From assembly GCA_027490215.1 (NCBI GenBank), contig JAIXYO010000007.1, positions 62,001-126,000 of the forward strand: a stretch of DNA of 64,000 nucleotides. Direction: 5' to 3'. Under the pieces are notes generated by a model. The model was not told the origin of the DNA. It saw nothing but the letters and a program-made list of their open reading frames with translations, and ran no database searches. This DNA comes from Rubrivivax sp. (GTDB lineage: Bacteria; Pseudomonadota; Gammaproteobacteria; Burkholderiales; Burkholderiaceae_C). Below are positions 54,564 to 63,927 of this stretch, piece by piece (position 1 is the first letter of the stretch; the number at the start of each line of letters is the position of its first letter). The position numbers and the translations under genes are program-made.

Positions 54564-55895
54564 GTGGCCACGAATGCCGTCGTCCGACCCCATGAGGCGG
54601 CCCCGATCGACCCCGATGCGTTCCCCGCCCGCGCGGGTCCTGTCGAGATGGTGCGCTGGCGGCAGGGCGTTCGCTACGGTGCGCTCGGCCTGCCGCTGGC
54701 CTTCGTGGCACTGCCGCTCTACGTGGTGCTGCCCAACCATTACGCCACTGAGTTCGGCATTCCGCTGGCCACGCTCGGCGCGGTGCTGCTGGGGGCACGC
54801 GCGCTCGATGCCGTTGCCGACCCGCTGATCGGCAGGGCTGCCGACGGATGGCTTGCCCGCGGAGGTCGCCGCGCCTGGTGGATGATCCTGATGGCCGCGG
54901 TGGTGTTGGCAGCCGGGTTCGCCGCACTGTTCTTTCCGCAAGTCCAAGGCGATTCGGCCTTGCTGGTGTGGTGTGCTCTCACGCTGGTAGTGACCTACCT
55001 CGCTTACAGCGTGGTCACGGTGGTGCATCAATCATGGGGCGCGCGGCTCGGCGGCGATGCGCCTCAGCGAGCGCGCATCGTCGCCTGGCGTGAAGGTCTC
55101 GCGCTGGTCGGCGTGCTGGTGGCCAGCGTGCTGCCCTCACTGGCCGGGCTGGCGGTGACCACGGCGGTCTTCGCGGTGGCGCTGGCGATTGGCGTGCTGT
55201 TCCTGCGTGCAGCGCCAGCACCGGCGCCGTCCGATCCGTCGGTACGGCCCGCGTCGATGCGCTTGCCGTTTGCGACACCGGCTTTCCGCCGGCTGTTGGC
55301 GGTGTACCTGGTCAACGGCATCGCCAGTGCGGTGCCGGCGACGCTGGTGCTGTTCTTCATCCGCGACCGACTGCAGGCATCGTCGTTCGAGCCGCTGTTC
55401 CTGGCCAGCTATTTCGCGGCCGGCGCGTTGTCGATCCCGCTGTGGGTGCGCGCCGTACGCTGGTGGGGACTGGAGCGCGCCTGGCTGATCAGCATGGCGC
55501 TGGCCATCGTCGTGTTCAGCGGTGCGACGACGCTGGGCGCGGGCGACGTGGTCGCCTTCACCATCGTTTGCACTCTCAGTGGCATCGCACTGGGTGCCGA
55601 CCTGACATTGCCGAGCGCGATCCTCGCGGGCGTGATTCAGCGCGCCGGGCATGGCGAACAGTCCGAGGGCGCCTACTTCGGCTGGTGGAACTTTGCGACC
55701 AAGCTGAACCTGGCACTGGCTGCTGGTGTCGCTTTGCCGGCCCTGTCGTGGTTCGGCTACGCACCGGGCAGCACCAGCCCTCAGGCGCTGTCCGCGCTCA
55801 CCACCGCTTATTGCCTGCTGCCCTGCCTGCTGAAAGCCGGCGCGGCCGGGCTGCTCTATACCCTTCTGATACGCAACGCCAGGACATCACCATGA
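54564..55895 (+). CDS. MFS transporter, sugar/cation (GPH/MFS_2)-like
   Basis: 443 residues with about 12 helices, starting at a GTG. The loop LDAVADPLIGRAADGW after helix 2 is the GPH-family signature (DPxxGxxxD). The GPH family includes melibiose carriers and lysophospholipid transporters (MFSD2A/LplT relatives). Among lipid-modifying genes, a role in moving a lipid-related substrate is plausible but unproven. Its stop overlaps the DUF3833 start by four bases. Confidence 0.85.
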   Translation: MATNAVVRPHEAAPIDPDAFPARAGPVEMVRWRQGVRYGALGLPLAFVALPLYVVLPNHYATEFGIPLATLGAVLLGARALDAVADPLIGRAADGWLARGGRRAWWMILMAAVVLAAGFAALFFPQVQGDSALLVWCALTLVVTYLAYSVVTVVHQSWGARLGGDAPQRARIVAWREGLALVGVLVASVLPSLAGLAVTTAVFAVALAIGVLFLRAAPAPAPSDPSVRPASMRLPFATPAFRRLLAVYLVNGIASAVPATLVLFFIRDRLQASSFEPLFLASYFAAGALSIPLWVRAVRWWGLERAWLISMALAIVVFSGATTLGAGDVVAFTIVCTLSGIALGADLTLPSAILAGVIQRAGHGEQSEGAYFGWWNFATKLNLALAAGVALPALSWFGYAPGSTSPQALSALTTAYCLLPCLLKAGAAGLLYTLLIRNARTSP

Positions 55896-56425
55896 ATAGA
55901 CGTTTGTTGTGCGCGGCGGCCGTGGCCGCCGCCACCTTGCTGACTTCCTGCGCCGGTCCGACGCCCGCCGATTACGCGGCCGAGAAGCCCGTGCTCGACC
56001 TGAAAACCTATTTCGACGGCGACATCACCGCACACGGGCTGTTCACCGATCGATCCGGCAAGGTGGTGCGCCGCTTCACCGTGCTGATGAAGTGCAGCTG
56101 GCAGGGCGACGACGGCGTGCTCGACGAACGATTCACCTACAACGATGGCGAGAAGCAGCAACGCATCTGGTATCTGAAGAAGCTGCCGAACGGCAGGTAT
56201 ACCGGCACCGCCGCCGATGTGGTCGGAACGGCGCAGGGCCAAAGCGCCGGCAATGCGTTCCAGTGGAGCTACACGCTGAACCTGCCGGTCGATGGCAAGA
56301 CCTATGAAGTGCAGTTCGATGACTGGATGTATCTGATGGACGAGCACGTGATGCTGAACAAGGCTGTGATGAGCAAGTTCGGCGTGCGGCTGGGCGATGT
56401 GACGCTGTCGTTCTACAAGCCGTGA
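55892..56425 (+). CDS. DUF3833 lipoprotein
   Basis: 177 residues. A lipoprotein signal ends at LLTSC|AGP (lipobox with Cys20). The rest matches DUF3833: LDLKTYFDGDITAHGLFTDR, RFTVLMKCSW and DDWMYLMDEHVMLNKAVMSK. The function is unknown; it is a standard member of the light/singlet-oxygen gene set in gammaproteobacteria and Rhodobacter relatives. Start at 55892 overlaps the MFS stop (ATGA). Confidence 0.9.
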   Translation: MNRRLLCAAAVAAATLLTSCAGPTPADYAAEKPVLDLKTYFDGDITAHGLFTDRSGKVVRRFTVLMKCSWQGDDGVLDERFTYNDGEKQQRIWYLKKLPNGRYTGTAADVVGTAQGQSAGNAFQWSYTLNLPVDGKTYEVQFDDWMYLMDEHVMLNKAVMSKFGVRLGDVTLSFYKP

Positions 56426-56438
56426 CGGAAGCCGTCGC

Positions 56439-57212
56439 ATGTCCTTGAACCCACGCATCACCGACTGGTCTGGCCAGGTCGTCTGGCTCGTTGGCGCGTC
56501 CAGCGGCATTGGCCTCGCCACGGCCAAGCTTCTGCATGCGCGCGGGGCGAAGGTGATCGTGTCAGCGCGCAACGCGGCAGCCATCGCAGCATTTGAAGCC
56601 GCTCACGCGGACAGCCTCGGCATCGCTCTCGATGCCACTGACCGCGGTGCCATGGCAAGCGCGGTGGAACGCATCGTCACGCGCTTTGGCCGGCTGGACA
56701 TGGCGCTGTACTGCGCCGGCCATTACGCAGCCTTGCGCGCGACGGCCTTCGACCTCGATCAGATGCTGCAGCACGACAAGGTCAACTACGTCGGCGCGCT
56801 TTACATGCTGGACGCCGTGCTGCCGGTGCTGCTGCGGCAGAAGTCCGGGCACGTCAGCCTGGTGGCGAGCGTCGCCGGCTACCGCGGCTTGCCGAACGCG
56901 TTGGCCTATGGGCCGACCAAGGCAGCACTGATCAATCTCGCTCAGACGCTGTATCTCGATTTGCAGCCGCAGGGCATCGGCGTGTCGGTGATCTGCCCCG
57001 GCTTCGTCGAGACACCGTTGACGGCCCAGAACGAATTCAAGATGCCGGCGTTGATCCAGCCCGAAGAGGCAGCGCGTGAGATGCTGGCCGGCTGGGCGGA
57101 TGGAGAGTTCGAAATCCATTTCCCGAAGCGGTTCACGCGCTTCCTGAAGGCATTGAGTCACCTCGGAGACGGCCTTTACTTCAAGGCCATTCGGCGCGTC
57201 ACGGGTTTGTAG
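56439..57212 (+). CDS. Short-chain dehydrogenase/reductase
   Basis: 257 residues. NAD(P)-binding motif VWLVGASSGIGLATAKLL, CAGH in place of the usual NAG, Ser in VSLVASVAGY, and the catalytic Tyr-Lys pair in YGPTKAALI are intact. It reduces or oxidises an unknown alcohol or ketone, possibly a modified lipid. It begins 13 bases after the DUF3833 stop and ends 10 bases before the SnoaL-like gene. Confidence 0.92.
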   Translation: MSLNPRITDWSGQVVWLVGASSGIGLATAKLLHARGAKVIVSARNAAAIAAFEAAHADSLGIALDATDRGAMASAVERIVTRFGRLDMALYCAGHYAALRATAFDLDQMLQHDKVNYVGALYMLDAVLPVLLRQKSGHVSLVASVAGYRGLPNALAYGPTKAALINLAQTLYLDLQPQGIGVSVICPGFVETPLTAQNEFKMPALIQPEEAAREMLAGWADGEFEIHFPKRFTRFLKALSHLGDGLYFKAIRRVTGL

Positions 57213-57222
57213 GGCGCAGCCA

Positions 57223-57675
57223 ATGACAAGCACTTCTGCCGCACGCAGCAACGATCCACGCGTGGTCCGCATCATCGAGGCCTTCGAAGGCTTGACGCCT
57301 GCCGACCTGGCCCGATTCGGCGACTTCTATGCGCCCGACGCCGCCTTCAAGGACCCGTTCAACGAGGTGCGAGGCGTGCCTGCCATCCGGCAGGTTTTCG
57401 AGCACATGTACGTGGTGCTCGAAGCGCCGCGCTTCGTCATCCATGACGTGGTGGCTCAAGGCGACCAGTGCGTGCTGACCTGGGATTTCATCTTCCGTTT
57501 CCGGCGCTTCAGCCGTGAGTGGCAGACGGTTCGTGGCGCCTCCCACCTGAAGCTCGACGCCAACGGACTGATCACACTGCACCGCGACTACTGGGACGTG
57601 GCCGAAGAGCTGTACGAGAAGCTGCCGGGCGTCGGCTCGCTGATGCGCTGGCTGAAGCGGCGGGCCAATTCATGA
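57223..57675 (+). CDS. SnoaL-like/NTF2-like small protein
   Basis: 150 residues of the NTF2-like cone fold. DLARFGDFYAPDAAFKDPFNEVRG is characteristic, and WDFIFRFRRFSREW and LHRDYWDVAEELYEKLPGVG end the domain. These proteins bind small hydrophobic molecules or act as isomerases; function here is unknown. It is found with the SDR, DUF3833, and CFA genes in related light-response clusters. Ends 25 bases before the FAD oxidoreductase start. Confidence 0.87.
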   Translation: MTSTSAARSNDPRVVRIIEAFEGLTPADLARFGDFYAPDAAFKDPFNEVRGVPAIRQVFEHMYVVLEAPRFVIHDVVAQGDQCVLTWDFIFRFRRFSREWQTVRGASHLKLDANGLITLHRDYWDVAEELYEKLPGVGSLMRWLKRRANS

Positions 57676-57700
57676 GGCGCTGCGCCCGCCGGGGCGCCTG

Positions 57701-58750
57701 ATGGTCGCCGTCGCAGTGATCGGCGCGGGCATCGCCGGTCTGACCGTCACTGCCGAGCTGGCAGCGCTCGGCCACGACATCTTCCTGTTCGACAAGAGCC
57801 GCAGCGCTGGCGGTCGCTGTGCGACGCGGCGCAGCGCGGTCGGGGCGTTCGACCATGGCGCGCCTGGCTTCAGCCCAACCACAGCCGCTTTCCGCGCACA
57901 GGTTGCGGCATGGCAGCACGCGGGCTGGGTCTGCGCCGGCAGCGAAGGCGATGCCGTGGCGACAGACGAGGCGCCGCAACACTCGACACCCTCGTCAATC
58001 TACGGTGTGCCGTCGATGAATGCGCTGGCCCGGCAGCTCGAAGCCCAGTTGCCTGCCCGAGTCACCCTGCACACCGGCAGTCCGGTGACTGCGATCGACC
58101 CCGTATCTGAAGGCGAGGGCTGGCAGCTCCGCTTGAGCGACGACGGCATCGCATGCGCCGCGCGATTCGACGCGGTGGTGGTCGCGGTTCCCGCCGAGCA
58201 GGCTGCGTTGCTGCTGGCGCCTGATGCCGCGCAGGCCGAAGCGATGCGTCATGCACGCAGTGACCCCTGCTGGACCGTGATGGCAGCGTGGGCCAGGCCG
58301 CTACCTGGGGTGCTGGAGACCAGCCTGCGCAGCGATGCACACCGCGTGCTGCTGATGGCACGGCGTGATGACGTACGCCAGGGTCGCACCCATGAAGCGG
58401 GTGTCGCCAATCGCTGGGTATTGCACGCCACGCCGCAGTGGACAGTCGAGCATCTGGACGCACCCGCAGAGACAGTGGCTGTTGAATTGCTGCGCGCCTT
58501 TGCGCGTCAGCTCGGCACCGAACTTGAAGCCCCCCTGCATGCGATCGCGCACCGCTGGCGTTATGCGCAGGTTCGCGCGCCGCGCAGCGAGCCTTTTGGC
58601 TGGAATCCGGCGCTGCGACTGGGGAGCTGCGGCGATGCCTGGCACGCCCATGGTGACTCCGGATCAACTTCGCCCGATGGCATTGAGCGCGCCTGGCTCA
58701 GCGGCCGCGCACTCGCGCAGCAGATGCACCAAACCTTGTCGCCTCGCTGA
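57701..58750 (+). CDS. FAD/NAD(P)-dependent oxidoreductase, renalase-like
   Basis: 349 residues. VAVIGAGIAGLTVTAELA binds FAD; RSAGGRCATRR and FDHGAPGF are typical of renalase-like bacterial flavoproteins. Renalase oxidises misreduced alpha-NAD(P)H or related compounds; the substrate here is not known. GTG start at 57701. The start lies 25 bases after the SnoaL-like gene, so it may be the last member of the plus-strand lipid/light operon. It is convergent with the MFS gene. Confidence 0.86.
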   Translation: MVAVAVIGAGIAGLTVTAELAALGHDIFLFDKSRSAGGRCATRRSAVGAFDHGAPGFSPTTAAFRAQVAAWQHAGWVCAGSEGDAVATDEAPQHSTPSSIYGVPSMNALARQLEAQLPARVTLHTGSPVTAIDPVSEGEGWQLRLSDDGIACAARFDAVVVAVPAEQAALLLAPDAAQAEAMRHARSDPCWTVMAAWARPLPGVLETSLRSDAHRVLLMARRDDVRQGRTHEAGVANRWVLHATPQWTVEHLDAPAETVAVELLRAFARQLGTELEAPLHAIAHRWRYAQVRAPRSEPFGWNPALRLGSCGDAWHAHGDSGSTSPDGIERAWLSGRALAQQMHQTLSPR

Positions 58751-58762
58751 ACGGTGCACGCT

Positions 58763-59962
58763 TCAGGCGTGCCCAGCCGCTCCCGAGAAACGACGCGAGA
58801 GCACCAGCACCACGATGGACAGCACGCTGAGCCACGCGGCCTGTCCATGCGCTCCGAACTGATCGATCATCAGGCCACTGAACGACGGCCCGATCGCCCC
58901 GCCGACGGTGTAGCCGGTGATCATCGCGGCGGTGCCAGCAATGGCCGACGACGACGCGAACTGATGTGCCACGCGGATCATCGTCAGCGTGTACAGCGCA
59001 CCACCGACCGCGCCCCAGACAAAGGCGCAGATCCACAGCACCGGCGGCCAGACGGCTGCGGTCGCGAAGGCCGCCGATGCACTGAGAAGCAGGACTCCAG
59101 CCAGCCCGAACACGGTGCGCGGCGACACATGGTCGGACAGCCAGCCACAGGGGTACTGCAAGGCAAAGCTGCCCAGGCCGAGCGCCCCGGCCAAAGACGT
59201 TGCTGCGGCCAGCGACAAGCCCGATTGCGAGCCATAGGCCGTGGTGATCGAACCCAGGCCCGCCTCGAACACGCCGCCGGCAAAAGCGATCGTCACCAGG
59301 CCCGGCACGCTGCAGATCGTGGCCCACAGGCCCGCCGGCAGGGCGTCCTCGTTGCTGGCCTGCAGGGCGCCGACCCCCCGGCCGAAGGTGATCAACAGCC
59401 CCGCCAGCATCAGCGCCGCAGCAAACACGGTCAGCGCTTGTGGCGACAGCGGCAACAAGCCCGGCAAAAACGGCCCGATGGCCAGCGCAGCACCGAGCGC
59501 GCTTTGGTAGAGCCCGGTGAAACGGCCACGCCGCTCAGGCGGTGCGTTGTGCGCGATCAGTGCCTCGGTGCCATTCCAGACGGCCGCTGCACCGATACCG
59601 CCGAGCACCGCCAGCGCACACCACAGCGCGTAGTGCGAGGTGAAGGCGTAGCCCAGCGTCGCCAGCGCCTCCAGGCTCATGCCGATGCGGTAGGCCGTGG
59701 CCACGCTCATGTGTGCGAACACCCGCGGCATCAGCGGCACCATCAGCGCCACCGTCAGGAAGGGCAGCATCGCCAGCACGCCGATCGCCGAGGCGCTGAC
59801 GCCCGCCGTCTGCAGGCGCACCGCGAGCACCGGCTGCAGCATCGAGAACGACATCACCATCAGCGTGGTGGCGCAGGCCACCCGCAGCAGCGCGATCAGG
59901 GCGATGCGCTGGGGATCGGGCCCCGTCAGCGGGCTGGCGAGGTCATCGTGGGGCTCACTCAC
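58763..59962 (-). CDS. MFS transporter
   Basis: 399 residues, about 12 helices, DHVSPRTVFG-type loop between halves (GWLSDHVSPRTV). The GTG at 59962 overlaps the stop of the 56-residue ORF by four bases (GTGA), and is favoured over the GTG/ATG further upstream at 60007, which would run through that gene. Substrate is unknown; the general plan fits the YcaD/YfkF-like family. Third gene of the corA run. Confidence 0.83.
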   Translation of the reverse strand: MSEPHDDLASPLTGPDPQRIALIALLRVACATTLMVMSFSMLQPVLAVRLQTAGVSASAIGVLAMLPFLTVALMVPLMPRVFAHMSVATAYRIGMSLEALATLGYAFTSHYALWCALAVLGGIGAAAVWNGTEALIAHNAPPERRGRFTGLYQSALGAALAIGPFLPGLLPLSPQALTVFAAALMLAGLLITFGRGVGALQASNEDALPAGLWATICSVPGLVTIAFAGGVFEAGLGSITTAYGSQSGLSLAAATSLAGALGLGSFALQYPCGWLSDHVSPRTVFGLAGVLLLSASAAFATAAVWPPVLWICAFVWGAVGGALYTLTMIRVAHQFASSSAIAGTAAMITGYTVGGAIGPSFSGLMIDQFGAHGQAAWLSVLSIVVLVLSRRFSGAAGHA

Positions 59963-60129
59963 CGGCGAGGCATCCCGCTGAGCACGGATTTCTCGTCGAA
60001 ATAGCACTCGCCATCAGACCAGCGGCCGCCCAGGTCACCGCAGATGCCCTGCGCGTGCCAGACCTTCAGGCCGAACACGGCGATTACCACCACCAGGCCG
60101 CCCAGCATCGACAACCACTTGTCCTTCAT
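59959..60129 (-). CDS. 56-residue membrane protein between corA and MFS
   Basis: This short gene falls below ordinary ORF cut-offs. The sequence is MKDKWLSMLGGLVVVIAVFG, then a segment LKVWHAQGICGDLGGRWSDG ending in ECYFDEKSVLSG and a basic tail. One transmembrane helix (about 5-22) is followed by a periplasmic tail with two cysteines (30 and 42) that could form a disulfide. It starts four bases after the corA stop and overlaps the MFS start (GTGA), so it is expressed with both. I do not recognise a family. The coding case rests on position, codon use and overlap. Confidence 0.68.
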   Translation of the reverse strand: MKDKWLSMLGGLVVVIAVFGLKVWHAQGICGDLGGRWSDGECYFDEKSVLSGMPRR

Positions 60130-60133
60130 CGGA

Positions 60134-61093
60134 TCACAGCCAGCCCTTGCGGCGGAAGTAGATGAAGGGCACCGCGACCGACGCCACCATCAAGGCAACG
60201 GCGAACGGGTAGCCGTATTGCCACTGCAGTTCGGGCATGGCCTGGAAGTTCATGCCGTAGACGCTGGCAATCAGCGTCGGCGGCAGCAACCCGACACTGG
60301 CCACCGAGAACAGCTTGATGATCTTGTTCTGATTGATGTTGATGAAACCGACGGTGGCATTCATCAGGAAGTTGATCTTGTCGAACAGGAACGTGGTGTG
60401 ACTGTCCAGAGAGTCGATGTCGCGCATGATCTGCCGCGCCTCCTCGAACTGCTCGGCACTCAGCAGCCGACTGCGCATCATGAAGCTGACCGCGCGCCGG
60501 GTGTCCATCACGTTGCGCCGGATGCGGCCGTTCAGGTCTTCCTCTTTCGCGATGGCCGACAGTGCCTCGGCGGCCATGGCGTCATTGACATCCTCCTTCA
60601 GCACCCGCTGGCTGACCTTTTCGAGCGCGTCATAGATGCCTTCCAGGGCATCGGCGCTGTATTCGGCGTCGGCGTCGTACAGCTTCAGCAGCACGTCCTT
60701 CGCGTCCTCGATCAGCGCTGGAATGCGCCGCGCGCGCAGCCGCAGCAGCCGGAACACCGGCAACTCCTCGCCATGCACCGAGAACAGCACGTTCTTGAAC
60801 AGGATGAAGGCGACCCGGACATTGCGCGGCGTTTCGTCGTCATCAATCAGGAAGTCGCTGCGTATGTGCAGCTCGCCGTTGTCTTCTTCGTAGAAGCGGG
60901 CCGATTCTTCGAGGTCGTCGTCGACCGCATCATCGGGAATCGTCACGCCGAAATGCTGCGCGATCCAGCTTTTCTCCTCCGCCGTCGGCGCGTCGAGGTC
61001 GACCCACACCGGCTGGACATTGGCCAGCGCGTCACGGCTTTCGATCTCTTCCTGGAACAGCCGACCATGGGCCAGCGAAAAGACATTGAGCAT
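60134..61093 (-). CDS. corA: CorA-family magnesium/cobalt transporter
   Basis: 319 residues from the ATG at 61093 ([10 protein letters not shown]). A large acidic cytoplasmic domain precedes two C-terminal transmembrane helices; the pore signature [11 protein letters not shown] after helix 1 and the basic tail FRRKGWL are diagnostic. It mediates Mg2+ (or Co2+/Ni2+) uptake. The longer frame upstream overlaps the promoter region and is rejected. It is divergent from hpf and followed by a small membrane protein gene and an MFS gene in overlap. Confidence 0.95.
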   Translation of the reverse strand: MLNVFSLAHGRLFQEEIESRDALANVQPVWVDLDAPTAEEKSWIAQHFGVTIPDDAVDDDLEESARFYEEDNGELHIRSDFLIDDDETPRNVRVAFILFKNVLFSVHGEELPVFRLLRLRARRIPALIEDAKDVLLKLYDADAEYSADALEGIYDALEKVSQRVLKEDVNDAMAAEALSAIAKEEDLNGRIRRNVMDTRRAVSFMMRSRLLSAEQFEEARQIMRDIDSLDSHTTFLFDKINFLMNATVGFININQNKIIKLFSVASVGLLPPTLIASVYGMNFQAMPELQWQYGYPFAVALMVASVAVPFIYFRRKGWL

Positions 61094-61295
61094 GAAAGCT
61101 CCAGCGAAGCGACAGCAAAAATTATCGCATCGGGTCGCAGCGGACAAAGTGCACGCAAATCGATACCCATTGAATCGTTTTTCGCCTTGCCCGATTCGCC
61201 GATCAGGCGCAAGATGGAATCAGGTCGGGTCACGCCAGCCGGTGATGGTGACAAAGCCCAGCCTTCTGTCTTTCATCCGTGCGAAAGGGGTTTTC

Positions 61296-61637
61296 ATGAA
61301 CTTGACGATCAGCGGCCATCACCTCGAAATCACAGCCTCTCTACGAGAGTATGTGCTCACCAAACTGGAGCGAGTGACGCGTCACTTCGACCAGGTGGTC
61401 GACATCACCGTGTTGTTGTCGGTCGAAAAGCTGAGGGAAAAGGAGCGTCGGCAAAAGGCCGAAGTCACGCTGCATGTCAAAGGCAAGGACATCTTCATCG
61501 AGCAGTCGTGCGAGGACATGTACGCGGCCGTCGACCAGTTGATGGACAAACTTGACCGTCAGGTGTGCCGCCACAAAGCCCGGCTGCAGGACCACCACCA
61601 CGTGGCGGCAAAACGACTTGACGCTCAAGCAGCTTGA
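61296..61637 (+). CDS. hpf: Ribosome hibernation-promoting factor
   Basis: 113 residues, the short form: [20 protein letters not shown] at the start and [23 protein letters not shown] in the middle, typical of HPF/YhbH. It binds 30S subunits in stationary phase and promotes 100S dimers. GAAAGGGG lies eight bases before the ATG. In many relatives it follows rpoN; here corA is divergent upstream and no rpoN is visible. A terminator lies 29 bases downstream, before ptsN. Confidence 0.95.
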   Translation: MNLTISGHHLEITASLREYVLTKLERVTRHFDQVVDITVLLSVEKLREKERRQKAEVTLHVKGKDIFIEQSCEDMYAAVDQLMDKLDRQVCRHKARLQDHHHVAAKRLDAQAA

Positions 61638-61665
61638 CGCTTCTCTCGACCACCATGATCATTGA

Positions 61666-61693
61666 AACAGCGGCCCACGGGCCGCTGTTTTGC
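61666..61693 (+). terminator. Rho-independent terminator between hpf and ptsN
   Basis: Arms AAACAGCGGCC (61666-61676) and GGCCGCTGTTT (61681-61691) with a four-base loop, then T. It should end hpf transcription, so ptsN needs its own promoter in the remaining ~175 bases. Confidence 0.85.
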
Positions 61694-61869
61694 CTCTGGC
61701 CTCAACCCCCCGACACCGGGGAGCAAACGACATTGCTGCAACGCAACATCATGGGCACAATGCATTTCCATTGCCGGTCGTTGCGCCTCGGTCAGAGCCA
61801 CGCGCCTTTTGTCACCCCAACGGCAGCGTGCGACGAGGCACACGCCGAAGTTGCCACTTGGACCACTTG

Positions 61870-62340
61870 ATGAACCGTCTCGCTGCCATCTTGCCCGCCA
61901 GCAATGTGCTGGTCGATGTAGACGCCACCAGCAAGAAGCGCGTGTTCGAACACGTCGGCTTGCTGTTCGAAAATCAGCACGCCGTGGCGCGTGCGACCGT
62001 CACAGACAACCTGTTCGCCAGGGAACGCCTCGGTTCGACCGGCTTGGGTCACGGTGTCGCCATCCCGCACGGACGCATCAAGGGGTTGAAAAATCCGCTG
62101 GCGGCTGTGATCCGGGTGCAGCAAGCCATTCCGTTCGATGCCCCGGACGACGAGCCGGTCACGCTGATGATTTTCCTGCTGGTGCCTGAAGCTGCGACCC
62201 AACGTCATCTGGAAATCCTGTCGGAGATCGCCGAGATGCTGAGCGACCGCGAATTGCGCGAGCGCCTGAAGAGCGAAAGCCAGGCGGCCAAAGTGCATGA
62301 ACTGATCGCGAATTGGGAACCGCTGAAATCCGTGGCCTGA
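61870..62340 (+). CDS. ptsN: PTS IIA-Ntr-type regulatory protein
   Basis: 156 residues. The active-site loop GHGVAIPHGRIKGL contains the phosphorylated His, and TLMIFLLVPEAATQRHL follows. PtsN is the output of the nitrogen PTS and regulates potassium transport and metabolism. Start at 61870 (MNRLAAILP); the longer frame upstream crosses the terminator region and is rejected. It is 74 bases before hprK. Confidence 0.95.
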   Translation: MNRLAAILPASNVLVDVDATSKKRVFEHVGLLFENQHAVARATVTDNLFARERLGSTGLGHGVAIPHGRIKGLKNPLAAVIRVQQAIPFDAPDDEPVTLMIFLLVPEAATQRHLEILSEIAEMLSDRELRERLKSESQAAKVHELIANWEPLKSVA

Positions 62341-62414
62341 CGCGCCGACCCACCGGCTCTCAGCTTGGCTCCGCTGCGGTCGGCGAGGGGGCTCGGGTTC
62401 CATTGCCCTGAGAT

Positions 62415-63368
62415 ATGAAACCCATTGTCATCAGCGCTGAAGCGCTGTTCGAACACCACCGCGTCGCGCTGCGCTGGGAGTGGATCGCGGGCCACGCGCA
62501 CCCGGAGCGCCGTTTTGACGAGGCAGCCGTGCGGAATGCGCAATCGGCAGCCGACTTGGTCGGCTACCTCAACTACATCCACCCGTACCGGGTTCAGCTG
62601 GTCGGCCGCCGCGAGGTGGCTTACCTGCTCGATTCGTCCCCCGAAGATCAGGAGCGGCGCATTCAGCGCATCGTGACGCTGGAGCCGCCGGTGGTCATCG
62701 TCGCCGACGGTCAGACGCCACCCGACAGGCTGGTCGCCATGTGCGAACGTGCGGCAATCCCGCTGTTCGTTACGACCGAGTCTGCAGGCCAGGTCATCGA
62801 CATGGTGCGCGGCTACCTGAGCCAGCTGTTCGCAGAGCGCACCACGCGACATGGCGTGTTCATGGACATCCTGGGTTTGGGAGTTCTGCTGACCGGCGAA
62901 TCGGGGCTCGGCAAGAGCGAACTGGGTCTGGAGCTGATCTCACGCGGTCATGGCCTGGTGGCCGACGATGCGGTCGACATCTATCGCATGTCGCAGAGCG
63001 CGCTCGAAGGGCGCTGCCCGGAACTGCTGATGAACCTGCTCGAGGTTCGTGGCATCGGGCTGCTGGACATCAAGGCCATTTTTGGCGAGACTGCGGTGCG
63101 CCGGAAGATGCGCGTCAAACTGATCGTGCATCTGGTGCGCAAGGAAACGATGGAACGCGAGTTCGAGCGGCTGCCCTATGAGCCGCTGTACGAGAACATC
63201 CTGGACGTGCCCGTGCGCAAGGCCGTGATCGCAGTTGATGCGGGCCGCAACCTCGCGGTGCTGGTTGAAGCGGCGGTGCGCAACACCATCTTGCAGCTGC
63301 GCGGGATCGACACTTACAAGGAATTCATCGAGCGCCACCAGCGCGCGCTCGAACGCGGCCCCGAATGA
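62415..63368 (+). CDS. hprK: HPr kinase/phosphorylase
   Basis: 317 residues. The Walker A motif [15 protein letters not shown] and the signature [20 protein letters not shown] are intact. It phosphorylates Ser46 of HPr using ATP and reverses this with phosphate. In betaproteobacteria it lies beside ptsN, as here, and is thought to control the PTS rather than catabolite repression. ptsH/ptsI are not in the window. Confidence 0.95.
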   Translation: MKPIVISAEALFEHHRVALRWEWIAGHAHPERRFDEAAVRNAQSAADLVGYLNYIHPYRVQLVGRREVAYLLDSSPEDQERRIQRIVTLEPPVVIVADGQTPPDRLVAMCERAAIPLFVTTESAGQVIDMVRGYLSQLFAERTTRHGVFMDILGLGVLLTGESGLGKSELGLELISRGHGLVADDAVDIYRMSQSALEGRCPELLMNLLEVRGIGLLDIKAIFGETAVRRKMRVKLIVHLVRKETMEREFERLPYEPLYENILDVPVRKAVIAVDAGRNLAVLVEAAVRNTILQLRGIDTYKEFIERHQRALERGPE

Positions 63369-63401
63369 AATACGGTGGGACGCGGGACGCTGAGCTCAAA
63401 C

Positions 63402-63830
63402 TCAGTGCGACTTGTGGGGGCAGTTCTTCTTGGCGCACACCGCATACAGCGACAGGGCGTGTTCCTGCAGATCGAAGCCACGAGACTGAGCAACCGCACG
63501 TTGCCGTTTTTCGATTTCAGCGTCAAAGAATTCCTCGACACGGCCACAGTCAAGACACACCAGATGGTCGTGGTGCTTGCCTTCGTTGAGCTCAAACACC
63601 GACTTGCCCGACTCGAAATGATTGCGAGACAGGATGCCGGCCTGCTCGAACTGCATCAACACCCGATAAACAGTGGCCAGCCCGACGTCCGAGCCATCAG
63701 TAAGCAGGACCTTGTAAACATCCTCGGCCGTCAGATGCCGCTGGACGGCTTGCTGGAAAACCTCCAGGATCTTGATGCGTGGCAAGGTGGCTTTCAGGCC
63801 GCTGCTCTTGAGTTCGTCAGCGTTCGACAT
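63402..63830 (-). CDS. fur: Ferric uptake regulator Fur
   Basis: 142 residues. The winged-helix half carries [12 protein letters not shown] and [17 protein letters not shown]; the metal half has [16 protein letters not shown] and the second zinc cysteines in CAKKNCPH. It represses iron-uptake genes with Fe2+. The gene is divergent from the bamE-like gene, a conserved betaproteobacterial pair, and a palindrome in the gap may be its own operator. Confidence 0.97.
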   Translation of the reverse strand: MSNADELKSSGLKATLPRIKILEVFQQAVQRHLTAEDVYKVLLTDGSDVGLATVYRVLMQFEQAGILSRNHFESGKSVFELNEGKHHDHLVCLDCGRVEEFFDAEIEKRQRAVAQSRGFDLQEHALSLYAVCAKKNCPHKSH

Positions 63831-63874
63831 GGTGGCTCCCGTGGGGCGATCGGGTCACAGCCCCTACCGCTAGA

Positions 63875-63887
63875 ATGATTCGATCAT
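63875..63887. promoter_or_regulatory. ATGAT-TCG-ATCAT palindrome in the fur-bamE gap, possible Fur box
   Basis: Perfect 5-base arms in the 97-base divergent gap, beside a TATGAT-like -10 on the minus strand. It resembles the core of the GATAATGATAATCATTATC Fur consensus but is incomplete at the edges, so autoregulation is only a possibility. Confidence 0.4.
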
Positions 63888-63927
63888 ATCGAGTCGGGTT
63901 TGCGCTGAGTGAATCCTTGAATCTGCC

